Assembly (NCBI GenBank): GCA_017962925.1
Contig: JAGCUK010000069.1
Span: 1-64,000 of the forward strand
Direction: 5' to 3'
DNA length: 64,000 bases
Origin: Bacteroidales bacterium
GTDB taxonomy: Bacteria; Bacteroidota; Bacteroidia; Bacteroidales; UBA932
Both the position numbers and the translations under genes were made by a program. Position 1 is the stretch's first letter; every line of letters starts with the position of its first letter. This document shows positions 29,557 through 37,876 of the stretch, in pieces. Under the pieces are notes generated by a model that was not told the DNA's origin, did no database searches, and saw only the letters and a list, made by a program, of their open reading frames with translations.

Positions 29557-30570
29557 ATGAAATTTAGATATCTGATTATCGCGGCATCCATTCTGGCACT
29601 GGTTTCCTGTGCCAAGGAGAAGACTGCCGGCAAGAACGACGAAGCCAAGCGCTTTTTCGACGCCTGGATCTCCCAGAACTATCCTACCGCCACCCGCACC
29701 CCCCTCGGAGCATACATCCTCAGTGAGACTACCGGCACGGGCATACTTCCGGAGGATTCATGCTATGTGCGCATCAAGTACTCCTGCTATACTCTGGACG
29801 GAGCGATGGAGCGGACCACGGATGAGAAATTGGCCAGGAGGTGCGGAACCTACGACAAAACCTATTATTACGGACCTGTCGTAGCATACCGTGGGGAGAA
29901 TCAGGAAAGCCTCGGCGCCGGAGTCGAAGAGGCTCTGTCCACAATGCGCATGGGTGGCCGCAAGACGGTGGTCATTCCCGGATGGCTCAGTGAGACCAAG
30001 CGCTACGACAAGCCCGAGAAATATGTAGAGAACTGCTCCGGCACCGATTATATCTATGAATTCGAGATGGTCGAGTGCTTCAACGACGTAGATCGCTGGG
30101 AGCGGGATTCGCTGCTCCGTTTCCTCGCAGCCAACTATCCTGCAGCAGTAGAAGACACCACGTATCAGGGATTCTTCTACCTGAAAACCAGGGACGGTCT
30201 GGACAAAGCTTTCAGCAGCGACACCACCATCTACATCAATTACACCGGACGTCTGCTCAACAAGAGGGCGTTCGATACCACCATTGCCGACACTGCCAAG
30301 GTCTGGAACCTTTACTCCGCTTCCAAAACCTATCAGCAGACCAAGATCAACTGGTACAGCCAAAGCGAAGATTTCACTTCTATTACCATGGGAGACAGTG
30401 AAAGTTCTCTCATCGGCGGATTCTCATACGGTTTGAACGTGATGCATCCCGGAGAGGCCGGAATCTGCTTCTTCATTTCCAAATACGGATACTCGGGTTC
30501 CGGATCCGGTTCCACAATTCCCGGATACTCCCCTCTCATTTTTGAACTTGAAACAACAGAAGCACCTTAG
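29557..30570 (+). CDS. FKBP-type peptidyl-prolyl isomerase-like lipoprotein
   Basis: 337 residues. Lipoprotein signal ending VSC (Cys18). Two FKBP-like regions can be read, about 60-175 (GAGVEEALSTMRMGGRKTVVIPG) and about 215-335 (IGGFSYGLNVMHPGEAGICFFI, then IPGYSPLIFELE). The latter is the typical FKBP C-terminal pattern. It is likely an outer-membrane-anchored periplasmic folding factor. Key active-site aromatic residues cannot be confirmed, so activity is uncertain. It starts 9 nt after the DHH gene. Confidence 0.75.
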   Translation: MKFRYLIIAASILALVSCAKEKTAGKNDEAKRFFDAWISQNYPTATRTPLGAYILSETTGTGILPEDSCYVRIKYSCYTLDGAMERTTDEKLARRCGTYDKTYYYGPVVAYRGENQESLGAGVEEALSTMRMGGRKTVVIPGWLSETKRYDKPEKYVENCSGTDYIYEFEMVECFNDVDRWERDSLLRFLAANYPAAVEDTTYQGFFYLKTRDGLDKAFSSDTTIYINYTGRLLNKRAFDTTIADTAKVWNLYSASKTYQQTKINWYSQSEDFTSITMGDSESSLIGGFSYGLNVMHPGEAGICFFISKYGYSGSGSGSTIPGYSPLIFELETTEAP

Positions 30571-30575
30571 CGGAG

Positions 30576-31949
30576 ATGGCGGCAAGCACACAGGGCAAGG
30601 CTCCGACTGAGCTGGAAACCAGAAAAATAAGCACATTGCTCAAAGAATACGCGGTCCCGGGCATTATTGCCATGACCGCGAGTTCTTTGTACAATATGGT
30701 AGACAGCATCTATATCGGTCACATCAAGGACGTGGGCGCACTTGCCATTTCCGGACTCGCTGTTACCTTCCCCATAATGAACCTGGGCACCGCCATAGGA
30801 ACCCTCGTGGGCGTGGGAGCATCCACCCTGGTGAGTATGCTGCTCGGTCAGAAGAATTATGTGACCGCCAACAAGGTGCTGCCTAACGTGGTGACTCTGA
30901 ACGTGGTGCTGGGGGCCATCTTCTCCATACTCCTGCTCTGTTTCCTCAAGCCGGTGCTGTTCTTCTTCGGCGCCAGCGAGGCCATCTATCCCTTCGCGAG
31001 GGACTATATGAACATCATCCTCGCAGGATTTATCATCTCGCACCTGTATTTCGGGCTGAACGGAATGATACGAGCCACGGGCAATCCCAAACTCGCCATG
31101 GGGCTGACGCTGTTCACGGTTATCTGCAACGCCATCCTCGACCCTATCTTCATCTTCGGACTGGGGCTTGGAGTGCGCGGAGCAGCCATCGCCACAGTGC
31201 TCTGCCAGACCATGTCGCTGATCTACAGCCTGGTGTATTTCTCTTCCGGGAAGAATGTGATCCACTTCGGCAAGCGCATCTTCGGCTTCAGCGCCAAGAT
31301 CGCCCGTACCTCCATGGGGATAGGTCTGGGGCCTTTCCTGATGAATACCGCCGCCTGCCTGGTGTCGATGTTCATCAATCAGCAGCTTCGCCACTACGGC
31401 GGAGACCTTGCAATCGGCGCCTATGGCATCATCAACCGCATCTCCTTCCTGTTCATCATGGTAATAATGGGAATCAACCAGGGGATGCAGCCTATTGCCA
31501 GCTACAATTTCGGCGCAGGCAGGGGCAAACGCGTGAAGGAAGTCTACTGGCTGAGCGTGAAATGCGCCACCGCCGTATCCCTGGTGGCGTTCATTGTGTC
31601 TGAACTCCTGCCTGGCCCGGCCGTTTCGATGTTCACCAACGACCCGACTCTCAAGCACCTTGCAGTGCATGGCATGCGGATAATGAACTGCCTCTTCCCC
31701 ATCATAGGGTTCCAGATTATCAGCACCAACCTTTTCCAGTGCCTGGGGATGGTGAAGAAGAGCGTGTTCCTGTCGCTCAGCAGACAGCTGATATTCCTGC
31801 TGCCGGCTCTCTACCTGCTGCCGCTCGCCCTGGGAATCGAGGGCGTGTGGTTCAGTTATCCCGCCTCCGATGTGCTGGCATTCACCTGCACCGTCATACT
31901 TGTGATACGTCTCATCCGCCAACTCGACAGCATTGAAAATCCGGAATAA
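30576..31949 (+). CDS. MATE family efflux transporter
   Basis: 457 residues with about 12 transmembrane helices. MATE exporters swap Na+ or H+ for drugs or metabolites. The start region LLKEYAVPGIIAMTASSLYNMVDSIYIG, the NPKLAMGLTLFTVICNAILDPIFIF block and the NQGMQPIASYNFGAG motif are typical. It overlaps the next gene by 17 nt. The substrate is unknown. Confidence 0.93.
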   Translation: MAASTQGKAPTELETRKISTLLKEYAVPGIIAMTASSLYNMVDSIYIGHIKDVGALAISGLAVTFPIMNLGTAIGTLVGVGASTLVSMLLGQKNYVTANKVLPNVVTLNVVLGAIFSILLLCFLKPVLFFFGASEAIYPFARDYMNIILAGFIISHLYFGLNGMIRATGNPKLAMGLTLFTVICNAILDPIFIFGLGLGVRGAAIATVLCQTMSLIYSLVYFSSGKNVIHFGKRIFGFSAKIARTSMGIGLGPFLMNTAACLVSMFINQQLRHYGGDLAIGAYGIINRISFLFIMVIMGINQGMQPIASYNFGAGRGKRVKEVYWLSVKCATAVSLVAFIVSELLPGPAVSMFTNDPTLKHLAVHGMRIMNCLFPIIGFQIISTNLFQCLGMVKKSVFLSLSRQLIFLLPALYLLPLALGIEGVWFSYPASDVLAFTCTVILVIRLIRQLDSIENPE

Positions 31950-33234
31950 GAAATATGTCTACGGAGCCCTCGCCGTGCTGGCAGTGCTCGTCATCGTTAT
32001 CCTCGCTCTTCCTTCCAAAAAGGATGAAGTCAAGGCCGCCAAGAGCATCCGCGGAATCAACGCGGTGATCACCAACGAGATGTCGGATACAGAGAGCCTT
32101 GCGCGGATGGAGCGGGAGATAAAGACCTTCATGCAGCGCTGGCAGATCAGGGGGATGGAACTCTGCGTGATGCGCGGCGATTCCCTCCTCTATGCCAAGG
32201 GCTTCGGCTGGGCAGACAAGGAGAACGAAGAACCGATGCGCCCCGGTACCATCATGCGCGTGGCATCCGTAAGCAAGCTCATCACCGCCGCTGGAATCAT
32301 GAAGCTGGTGGAGGATGGGAAACTCAACCTTTCGGACAAGGTATTCGGCCCTGCAGGCATCCTGAACGACAGCGAATTCACTGAGAGCATCACCGATAAA
32401 GGATATTTCGACATCACCGTGGAGCAGTTGCTGCGCCATGAGGCGGGACTCACCATACGCCGCGGGGACCCCATGTTCCGCAGCCGGGACTGGATGAATA
32501 TCTACCATCTGAAAGAGGCCCCGGACCAGAAAACTCTCACGTCCATCGCTCTCAAGAAGCGCCTTGGCTACACTCCTGGCAAGAGTCATGAATATTCCAA
32601 TTTCGGCTACCTCCTGCTTAGCATGATAATCGAGCGCAAGACCGGCCAGGATTATGAAAAGTGGATGCTGAAAAACGTGCTGGAGCCCGCCGGATGCGAG
32701 GATTTCCACCTGGCATACAATACCTACGAGGAGCGCTATCCCGGGGAGAGCCGCTATCATATGCAGGATAATGACCCGCCCGTGCCCAAATACGACAACA
32801 GTCCTGATTCAGTGGTGCGCTGCTATGGCGGAAACGATATCCGTATGCTCAAGGGTGCAGGGGCCTGGGTATGTTCGGGGCCGGAACTCGCCCGCTTCAT
32901 CGCCTCCATCGACGGCCGCAAAGGTGTGCCGGACATCCTCAGTATAAAGAGCGTCCGCGCCATGACCACTTATACAGAGGATCATAAATACGGCCTCGGC
33001 TGGAACAGTGTGCACCCCGTGAAGGGCTGGATACGCACCGGTTCCCTTTCTGGCACCAGCGCCTACATCGGCTACTTCCCCGACGGAGAATGCTGGATAC
33101 TGTTATCCAATACACACGCGTGGAAAGGTCCGAAGTTCTCCCGGATCGTCCACAATTTTATTCAGCAGTGCAGGCAGCGCTACAGCGCCAAGCTGCCGAA
33201 GCAGGATCTATTCCAGGCAATGGATGCGAGATAG
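31933..33234 (+). CDS. Beta-lactamase-fold serine hydrolase (class C-like)
   Basis: 433 residues from a TTG at 31933 inside the end of the MATE gene. This start gives a basic N-terminus and a transmembrane anchor (about 8-27), and no nearby in-frame ATG exists. The catalytic SxxK motif is SVSK (112-115) and the second motif is YSN (221-223). A third-motif candidate is in the GWIRTGSLSGTSAYIGY stretch. The family includes peptidases, esterases and true beta-lactamases; a chromosomal, membrane-anchored member like this is more likely a cell-wall peptidase or esterase than a resistance enzyme (inference). Confidence 0.88.
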   Translation: MKIRNKKYVYGALAVLAVLVIVILALPSKKDEVKAAKSIRGINAVITNEMSDTESLARMEREIKTFMQRWQIRGMELCVMRGDSLLYAKGFGWADKENEEPMRPGTIMRVASVSKLITAAGIMKLVEDGKLNLSDKVFGPAGILNDSEFTESITDKGYFDITVEQLLRHEAGLTIRRGDPMFRSRDWMNIYHLKEAPDQKTLTSIALKKRLGYTPGKSHEYSNFGYLLLSMIIERKTGQDYEKWMLKNVLEPAGCEDFHLAYNTYEERYPGESRYHMQDNDPPVPKYDNSPDSVVRCYGGNDIRMLKGAGAWVCSGPELARFIASIDGRKGVPDILSIKSVRAMTTYTEDHKYGLGWNSVHPVKGWIRTGSLSGTSAYIGYFPDGECWILLSNTHAWKGPKFSRIVHNFIQQCRQRYSAKLPKQDLFQAMDAR

Positions 33235-33371
33235 GCGGCGCTGATGTGTCTTGCCACGATAATCTCCATTTGCCCGTGGCAGACAAGTGCTTGAATATCA
33301 GCTATTTACACAAAGTCTCCCCCTCAAATCCAAGGGGGAGACTTTATATTAACTGTCTGTGGCTCAATATG
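33235..33371. other. Intergenic stretch after the beta-lactamase-fold gene
   Basis: The start of an 839-bp region without an intact gene (33235-34073). It contains a bulged stem (TGTCTTGCCACG 33247-33258 with CGTGGCAGACA 33275-33285) without a T-run, then the terminator at 33312-33345. The remainder of the 839 bp holds the decayed frames listed next. Confidence 0.5.
33312..33345. terminator. Strong symmetrical terminator hairpin
   Basis: Perfect 13-bp arms AAAGTCTCCCCCT (33312-33324) and AGGGGGAGACTTT (33333-33345) with an 8-nt loop. It lies 77 nt downstream of the beta-lactamase-fold gene and so probably ends that operon. It has short A and T tails on both sides. Confidence 0.8.
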
Positions 33372-33718
33372 TTAGCTGCCACAACTATTACTTAAAGATG
33401 TAGTACATAGAGAAGGCATAGCAAAGGGTTCAGATACATAGTGGGTTCCATCTTCGTAGATAATATGAATGCAAACGGGCAACCCATCATACTGAACAGG
33501 AAGAAGCCCAGTTGATGTCTTTAAGACAACCCCCTCCTCCATTGACCTGATGCTGCACCGGAGGGGGGGGTGAAGTTCAACCATTCACCACGAATCTGCT
33601 GATCCAAGATACTATCTCCATCAAAATAATAATCCACCTTGGATCCAAATGCGCCGACTTCAGCCGCCAGTTTGAGGTGAGTGAATTTACCTGTTTTCTG
33701 GTTTAGACCTCCCGGCAC
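33372..33718 (-). pseudogene. Frameshifted remnant around a C8 homopolymer
   Basis: Two minus-strand open frames (33521-33718 and 33372-33584) overlap at an eight-base homopolymer (33563-33570; C8 on the coding side). Joining them there gives about 110 codons of protein-like sequence, including FGSKVDYYFDGDSILDQQ before and LPVCIHIIYEDGTHYVSEPF after the shift. I recognise no family. It may be a broken gene, a phase-variable gene, or chance. Confidence 0.35.
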
Positions 33719-33827
33719 GGATGCCGGAAATCTTGTTCTTGTGCATACCCACCTTTGCGGCGAAGGCAGAGGGGTGGCCGCCCCCTATGGTGTGGATAAG
33801 GTATTCGATTCTTTCTGCGGGTGTCAT
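33687..33827 (-). pseudogene. Truncated XRE-like helix-turn-helix protein
   Basis: 46 codons from ATG 33827. MTPAERIEYLIHTIGGG followed by an HPSAFAAKVGMHKNKISGIR segment fits the small Bacteroidota XRE-type HTH proteins, whose members continue beyond this point; here the frame stops right after the recognition helix. The ATG overlaps the TGA of the preceding lipoprotein remnant (ATGA), so the two were once an operon. Confidence 0.45.
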
Positions 33828-34063
33828 TGTTCGGTAACTAATGTGTAATAAGAATTGGGGCGTATTTCGGTGTAGTTTGATGCGGAATACAGGGTATCGC
33901 GGGATGTGAAAATGAAATACTGCGTGTACAAACTTTGTGGGGGATAGTCCACCGCTCCCAGCGAGTTCCGACAAGAGTGGTGGGATAGTTGGGTGCATCA
34001 TCCTGGGGCGCATCCGCTTTCGTACAGGCGAGGGCGCACACGAAAAAAGAGTAGGCGTTTCAT
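33824..34063 (-). pseudogene. Frameshifted small lipoprotein remnant
   Basis: From ATG 34063 the frame starts MKRLL, then stops early. A one-base shift at the six-base homopolymer 34043-34048 gives a lipoprotein-like FFVCALACTKADAPQDDAP and an LVGTRWERW segment. A second shift near the five-base run 33939-33943 restores the original frame, which ends SLYTQYFIFTSRDTLYSAS and on to a TGA at 33824-33826. Restored, it would be a lipoprotein of about 79 residues. Both breaks are at homopolymers, so assembly error is possible. Confidence 0.45.
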
Positions 34064-34073
34064 TTCTCGTTGA

Positions 34074-35945
34074 TTACTTCATTGATTCGATAACCTCGCG
34101 GTTGGCGGCGGCCACTCGTGCAGGGATGAGCTTGTCCACCTTTCGGTCGTAGGTCATAAGGCCGTTCACTTCGCGCTCGACATCGGTAGTCTGGGTATAG
34201 ACTGCGGCGGAGCATCCTTCCTTCACCAGAGGGATGAGAAGTTTGGCGAATTCCTCATACTTGGCCGTGGTTTCCTCCACGGTCGAGAGCTTAACATAGC
34301 CCCAGTTGCGCTGATCCACCCAGGTGTGGCCTTCCACAGGCAGGCCGATGCCGCCGTATTCGCCGAGCACGTTCACCATTTCGGGATCCCAGATGCGCAT
34401 GGCAGGATTGGGATAGTGATGGGAGTCGAGGATGTCCCCTACTCCACCGGAAATCCAGTTGCCTCCGGAAGCCATATTCACCAGGCGGGACGGATCGAGG
34501 ATCTTTGTCATCTTCACGATCTCCTCCGTATCGAACTGGCCCCAGGCCTCGTTGAAAGGCACCCAGACCACTACGCAGGGGAACTTCTTGTGCTGATTGA
34601 CAATCTCCTGCCATTCGCGGATGAAGTTACCGCGGGCCTCCATGGTGAGCTGGTCGGAATTGCCGGCATCGTACTTATCGATACCCTGTCCCCATTCACC
34701 TTTTCCGCACAGGTCCACGCTGGGCATATCCTGCCACACCATGATTCCGAGCTGGTCGCAATGGAAATACCAGCGGTCAGGCTCGACCTTCACATGCTTG
34801 CGTATCATGTTGAATCCGTATTCCTTGGTGCGCTCGATGTCGAATCTGAGAGCCTCGTCGCAGGGGGCGGTGTAGAGACCGTCCGGCCACCAGCCCTGAT
34901 CCAGCGGGCCATATTGGAAGAGGGGCTCGCCATTCAGCGCCATGCGTTTGTGCCCGTCGGCATCCTCCTTTACAGATATTTCACGCATAGCCGTATACGC
35001 CTCCACCTTGTCGATGGTCTTGCCATCCTTGACTAGCTTGATGCGGATGCCGTAGAGATAGGGATTCTCCGGGCTCCAGAGCTGCGGATTCTCCACTTTT
35101 AGAATCGCCATGCCCTCGCCTGCGGTGGAGCTGGCGAGCACTTTCTTGCCGGGCTTTTCCGGATTGTAGTTCAAGCCCCCTTCGAGCAGTTCCACCACCG
35201 CCTCACCGTCTCCATAAACCTCGGGGAGCACGGTGACAGTGCTTTCGGCAAGATTGCTGACCGCCTGATAATCAGCGATATATCCGCTTTTATCTACGGC
35301 CTCCGCCCATACTGTCTGCCAGATACCGGAAACCGGATTGTACCAGATGCTGCCGCGTCCAGGGCTGAAGGTTTGCTTGCCGCGAGGCTGCAGGCTACCT
35401 TCCTCGGTGGCATCCGTCACCTTCAGGACGATTTCCTGCTTGCCGGATGTGAGGAAGGGACTGATATAGAACTCGAAGGAATCGTATCCGCCCTTGTGTT
35501 CGCCAGCCTTGTGGCCGTTCACCCAAACCTCGCAGCCCCAATCCACTGCGCCGAAGTGCAGGATTACAGACTTCTTCTTCCAGTTTGCAGGGACTTTGAA
35601 CGTGCGCTTGTACCAAAGTGCATGCTCGGCATCCAGGCTGCCGCCTACCCCGGAAAGGGAGGATTCCAGTGCGAAAGGAACCAGAATGTGACCGTCCGGC
35701 TCAGGCATTGCATCGGCATCGCCAGGGGTGATTGCATATTCCCAGAGGCCGTTCAGGTTCAGGTAGCTGTCGCGCACCATCTGCGGACGGGGATACTCCT
35801 GATGCACTTTTGCAGGGTCGACGTCTTCTGCCCATGCAGTGCGGATATGGTCCCCGGCGGGAGCCCATTCAATTTTTGCAGATTTAGGGGCACAGGCGCA
35901 AAGAAGCGCCATGCAGACCAGAGTAAGAGAGCTACGGATATTCAT
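34074..35945 (-). CDS. GH2 family glycoside hydrolase lipoprotein
   Basis: 623 residues from ATG 35945; an upstream GTG touches the promoter box and is rejected. The lipoprotein signal ends LCAC (Cys18). GH2 layout: sugar-binding jelly-roll (about 45-215), immunoglobulin-like domain (about 220-330), TIM barrel (about 335-620). The acid/base is Glu466 (WVPFNEAWG) and the nucleophile Glu529 (NVLGEYGG). Members are beta-galactosidases, beta-glucuronidases or beta-mannosidases; the substrate is unclear. It is divergent from the GH10-like gene, suggesting shared control of polysaccharide use, but no SusC/SusD pair is nearby. Confidence 0.9.
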   Translation of the reverse strand: MNIRSSLTLVCMALLCACAPKSAKIEWAPAGDHIRTAWAEDVDPAKVHQEYPRPQMVRDSYLNLNGLWEYAITPGDADAMPEPDGHILVPFALESSLSGVGGSLDAEHALWYKRTFKVPANWKKKSVILHFGAVDWGCEVWVNGHKAGEHKGGYDSFEFYISPFLTSGKQEIVLKVTDATEEGSLQPRGKQTFSPGRGSIWYNPVSGIWQTVWAEAVDKSGYIADYQAVSNLAESTVTVLPEVYGDGEAVVELLEGGLNYNPEKPGKKVLASSTAGEGMAILKVENPQLWSPENPYLYGIRIKLVKDGKTIDKVEAYTAMREISVKEDADGHKRMALNGEPLFQYGPLDQGWWPDGLYTAPCDEALRFDIERTKEYGFNMIRKHVKVEPDRWYFHCDQLGIMVWQDMPSVDLCGKGEWGQGIDKYDAGNSDQLTMEARGNFIREWQEIVNQHKKFPCVVVWVPFNEAWGQFDTEEIVKMTKILDPSRLVNMASGGNWISGGVGDILDSHHYPNPAMRIWDPEMVNVLGEYGGIGLPVEGHTWVDQRNWGYVKLSTVEETTAKYEEFAKLLIPLVKEGCSAAVYTQTTDVEREVNGLMTYDRKVDKLIPARVAAANREVIESMK

Positions 35946-35965
35946 GTTTTCAGTGTTGATTTGCA

Positions 35966-35973
35966 CAAATTTA
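35966..35973 (-). promoter_or_regulatory. -7 promoter box of the GH2 gene
   Basis: Minus strand TAAATTTG matches TAnnTTTG exactly, 20 nt before ATG 35945. Confidence 0.6.
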
Positions 35974-35985
35974 CGCGAAAATAAT

Positions 35986-35993
35986 TATCTTTA
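35986..35993 (+). promoter_or_regulatory. Probable -7 box of the GH10-like gene
   Basis: TATCTTTA matches TAnnTTTG at all positions but the last and ends 6 nt before the ATG at 36000. It is back to back with the GH2 promoter, 12 bp apart. Confidence 0.4.
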
Positions 35994-35999
35994 CAAATC

Positions 36000-37148
36000 A
36001 TGAAATCTAAACTGTTGACATTGCTGATCTGCTTGTGTGCCTTCGGATTTCGTTCCGCGGGCCAGGCGGAGAGCCTGGTGGTGGTGAACGACGAGTTCCG
36101 AGGCGCCTGGCTGGCAACGGTGGCCGGGCTCGACTGGCCATCCTGCGACGATCATGCAATAGTTCAGCAGATCCGTCTGATAGAGCAGATCAAGGGTCTC
36201 AGGGAGCTGGGCTGCAACACCCTCATCTTCCAGGTGGTCAGCAATATGGATGCGCTTTATCCCTCCAAGTTGCTGCCATGGAGCGCAGTGCTCACCGGCA
36301 CCGAAGGGCGCGACCCCGGCTTCGACCCTCTGGCGCTTGCGGTACATGTGGCCCACGATTGCGGGATGCAGATCCATGCCTGGATCAATCCTCTCCGCGT
36401 CAGCAGGGATGATGTGACCCCGCACGACAGTCTCCACGTGAGCCTCTCCCATCCGGCCTGGGTGCAGAACTACAAGCATAAACTCTACCTGGATCCCGGC
36501 AATCCGGAGGTGGTGGAATTCCTTAAGCAGATTGCCGAGGAGATACTTGTCAAATATGACGTGGACGGCCTCCACATCGACGATTACTTCTACCCGGATG
36601 GATTGAGGAAAGACAGCAACTTCGAGAAAAACGGATGGCGGAACGACATGTACGAAAAGTACGGCGCCGGCAAGCCCGTGGATGATTGGCGCTTCGGCAC
36701 CATCAATCATGTGGTGCGCACACTGTGCGAGACCACTCATTCCGTGAGGAAAGATGTGGTGTTCGGAATCTCCCCCTCGGGCAGGCTGGTCAATACCTGC
36801 GCTCTCTATGCCGATCCTCGGATGTGGGTGAACGAGGGCACGGTAGATTATCTTGCCCCGCAGATCTATTGGGCGATTGGCCGCACCGATGCCGCAGCTT
36901 TCGAGCAGGTGCTGGATAGCTGGCGCTTCGTTTCGAAAGGCGTGCCGGTATATGTAGGCCTGGCGGCTTACAAATATGCACAGGGCATAAATAAGGGGCA
37001 GGATGCTCCCTATCTGACTCTTGCGGAGTTCAAGCGGGAACTGGATATGTGCCGGGAGACTTGGTATGTAAAAGGGCACATATGGTTCCGCACTAAAGAT
37101 GTGTTGCAGGATGACTTCCGGGCTTATATTCTTTCAGAATTATACTAA
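36000..37148 (+). CDS. GH10-like (DUF187/YngK-type) secreted glycosidase
   Basis: 382 residues; signal peptide about 1-22. The family pattern is present: FRGAWLATVAGLDWPS near 33-48, NTLIFQVVSNMDALYPSKLL near 75-95, HAWINPLRVS, an IDDYFYPD segment near 195, and FGISPSGR near 258. These proteins act on peptidoglycan or cell-surface glycans, with substrates largely undefined. It diverges from GH2 and is followed 21 nt later by the cysteine-rich lipoprotein. Confidence 0.85.
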   Translation: MKSKLLTLLICLCAFGFRSAGQAESLVVVNDEFRGAWLATVAGLDWPSCDDHAIVQQIRLIEQIKGLRELGCNTLIFQVVSNMDALYPSKLLPWSAVLTGTEGRDPGFDPLALAVHVAHDCGMQIHAWINPLRVSRDDVTPHDSLHVSLSHPAWVQNYKHKLYLDPGNPEVVEFLKQIAEEILVKYDVDGLHIDDYFYPDGLRKDSNFEKNGWRNDMYEKYGAGKPVDDWRFGTINHVVRTLCETTHSVRKDVVFGISPSGRLVNTCALYADPRMWVNEGTVDYLAPQIYWAIGRTDAAAFEQVLDSWRFVSKGVPVYVGLAAYKYAQGINKGQDAPYLTLAEFKRELDMCRETWYVKGHIWFRTKDVLQDDFRAYILSELY

Positions 37149-37169
37149 TCATCTTAATATCAAATCATT

Positions 37170-37826
37170 ATGAAAAAGTTTTCATTCATTTGCGCAATTT
37201 GCGCTGCAGTGATCGCCACTGCCTGTTGCGGCGGAAAGCAGAAGGTTACCGCCATCGTCGCCGGTCCCGATAAGGTTGCCGCCGTTGTTGTCGAATATCC
37301 CGAGGCTATCGATGCCGAAAGCGTTTGCGCCGAGGCTTTCGTGGTTGAAGGCAAGGAGGTTGTCTGCGCCAAGGTCGTAGACGGCAACAAGGTCGTTGTC
37401 GCTCTGAAGAAGGAGTGCTGCGGCAAGTGCGAAGGTGAAAAGAAGGAGTGCTGCAAGGAAAAAGCCGAGTGTGGTGAGAAGAAAGAGTGCTGCGAAGAAA
37501 AGAAGGCTGAATGCTGCAAGGAAAAAGCCGAGTGTGGCGAGAAGAAAGAGTGCTGCGGCAAGTGCGAAGGCGAAAAGAAGGCTGAATGCTGCGAAGAGAA
37601 GAAGGAAGAGTGCTGCAAAGAGAAGGCCGAGTGCTGCGAAATCCCCGTTCCTGACGTTGCCGTGAAGCAGGTCGTTGACATCAAGACCGCTGAAGGCAAG
37701 ACTGTGAAGGCTTGGAAGAAAGCAGTCAAGGCCACCGAGGCCTGCCCCGCCTGCCACAAGAAACCCTGCTGCAAAGAGAAAGCAGAGTGCGGTGAGAAGA
37801 AAGAGTGCTGCGAGAAAGCAGAATAA
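37170..37826 (+). CDS. Cysteine-rich repeat lipoprotein
   Basis: 218 residues with 33 Cys. A lipoprotein-type signal ends ATAC (Cys19). Residues 24-80 (KVAAVVVEYPEAIDAESV, then VDGNKVVVAL) look like beta-strands of an Ig-like domain. Residues 83-156 are a Cys/Lys/Glu-only tract of KKECC, AECC and GKCEGEKK units. Residues 159-190 (PDVAVKQVVDIKTAEGKTVK) resume a folded-looking segment. The end has CPAC and CC pairs (192-214). The outer parts together resemble the Ig-like domain found before some esterases, with the Cys block inserted in a loop and the esterase domain absent (inference). Metal binding or redox buffering at the cell surface is plausible. It ends at a strong terminator. Not a known metallothionein family that I can name. 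Confidence 0.7.
   Translation: MKKFSFICAICAAVIATACCGGKQKVTAIVAGPDKVAAVVVEYPEAIDAESVCAEAFVVEGKEVVCAKVVDGNKVVVALKKECCGKCEGEKKECCKEKAECGEKKECCEEKKAECCKEKAECGEKKECCGKCEGEKKAECCEEKKEECCKEKAECCEIPVPDVAVKQVVDIKTAEGKTVKAWKKAVKATEACPACHKKPCCKEKAECGEKKECCEKAE
37407..37640 (+). repeat. Coding tandem repeats of the cysteine-rich block
   Basis: The DNA repeats nearly exactly, not only the protein. CTGCAAGGAAAAAGCCGAGT occurs at 37451 and again at 37514 (63 nt, 21 codons apart), each followed by near-identical sequence, and a GGCAAGTGCGAAGG unit occurs near 37421 and 37557. This points to recent duplication and makes the repeat number likely to vary. Confidence 0.75.
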
Positions 37827-37860
37827 AGAAATAAGGCCCGGATGTCCGGGCCTTATTTCT
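37827..37860. terminator. Bidirectional terminator between the Cys-rich gene and pta
   Basis: Perfect 16-bp arms AGAAATAAGGCCCGGA (37827-37842) and TCCGGGCCTTATTTCT (37845-37860) with a 2-nt TG centre. Pairing can extend about three more bases outward. It serves both convergent genes. Confidence 0.9.
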
Positions 37861-37876
37861 TTAACACTATATCGTA

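Noticed and set aside
30567..31922. 451-codon minus-strand open frame, His/Gln-rich
   Set aside because: Antisense of the MATE gene, with the low-complexity His/Gln/Glu composition expected from reading a membrane protein backwards.
33838..34041. Separate 67-codon minus-strand gene
   Set aside because: Only its first half reads like a lipoprotein; better explained as the middle part of a frameshifted remnant.
35966..35968. GTG start seven codons upstream for the GH2 gene
   Set aside because: It touches the promoter box; the inner ATG gives a proper lipoprotein signal.
37407..37640. CRISPR-like direct repeats
   Set aside because: The spacing is irregular, there are no unique spacers, and the repeats are in-frame codons of one protein.
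37182..37757. Phe/Leu-rich frames opposite the cysteine-rich gene
   Set aside because: They arise from reading the Cys/Lys/Glu repeats in reverse; the sense gene has a lipoprotein signal and terminator.
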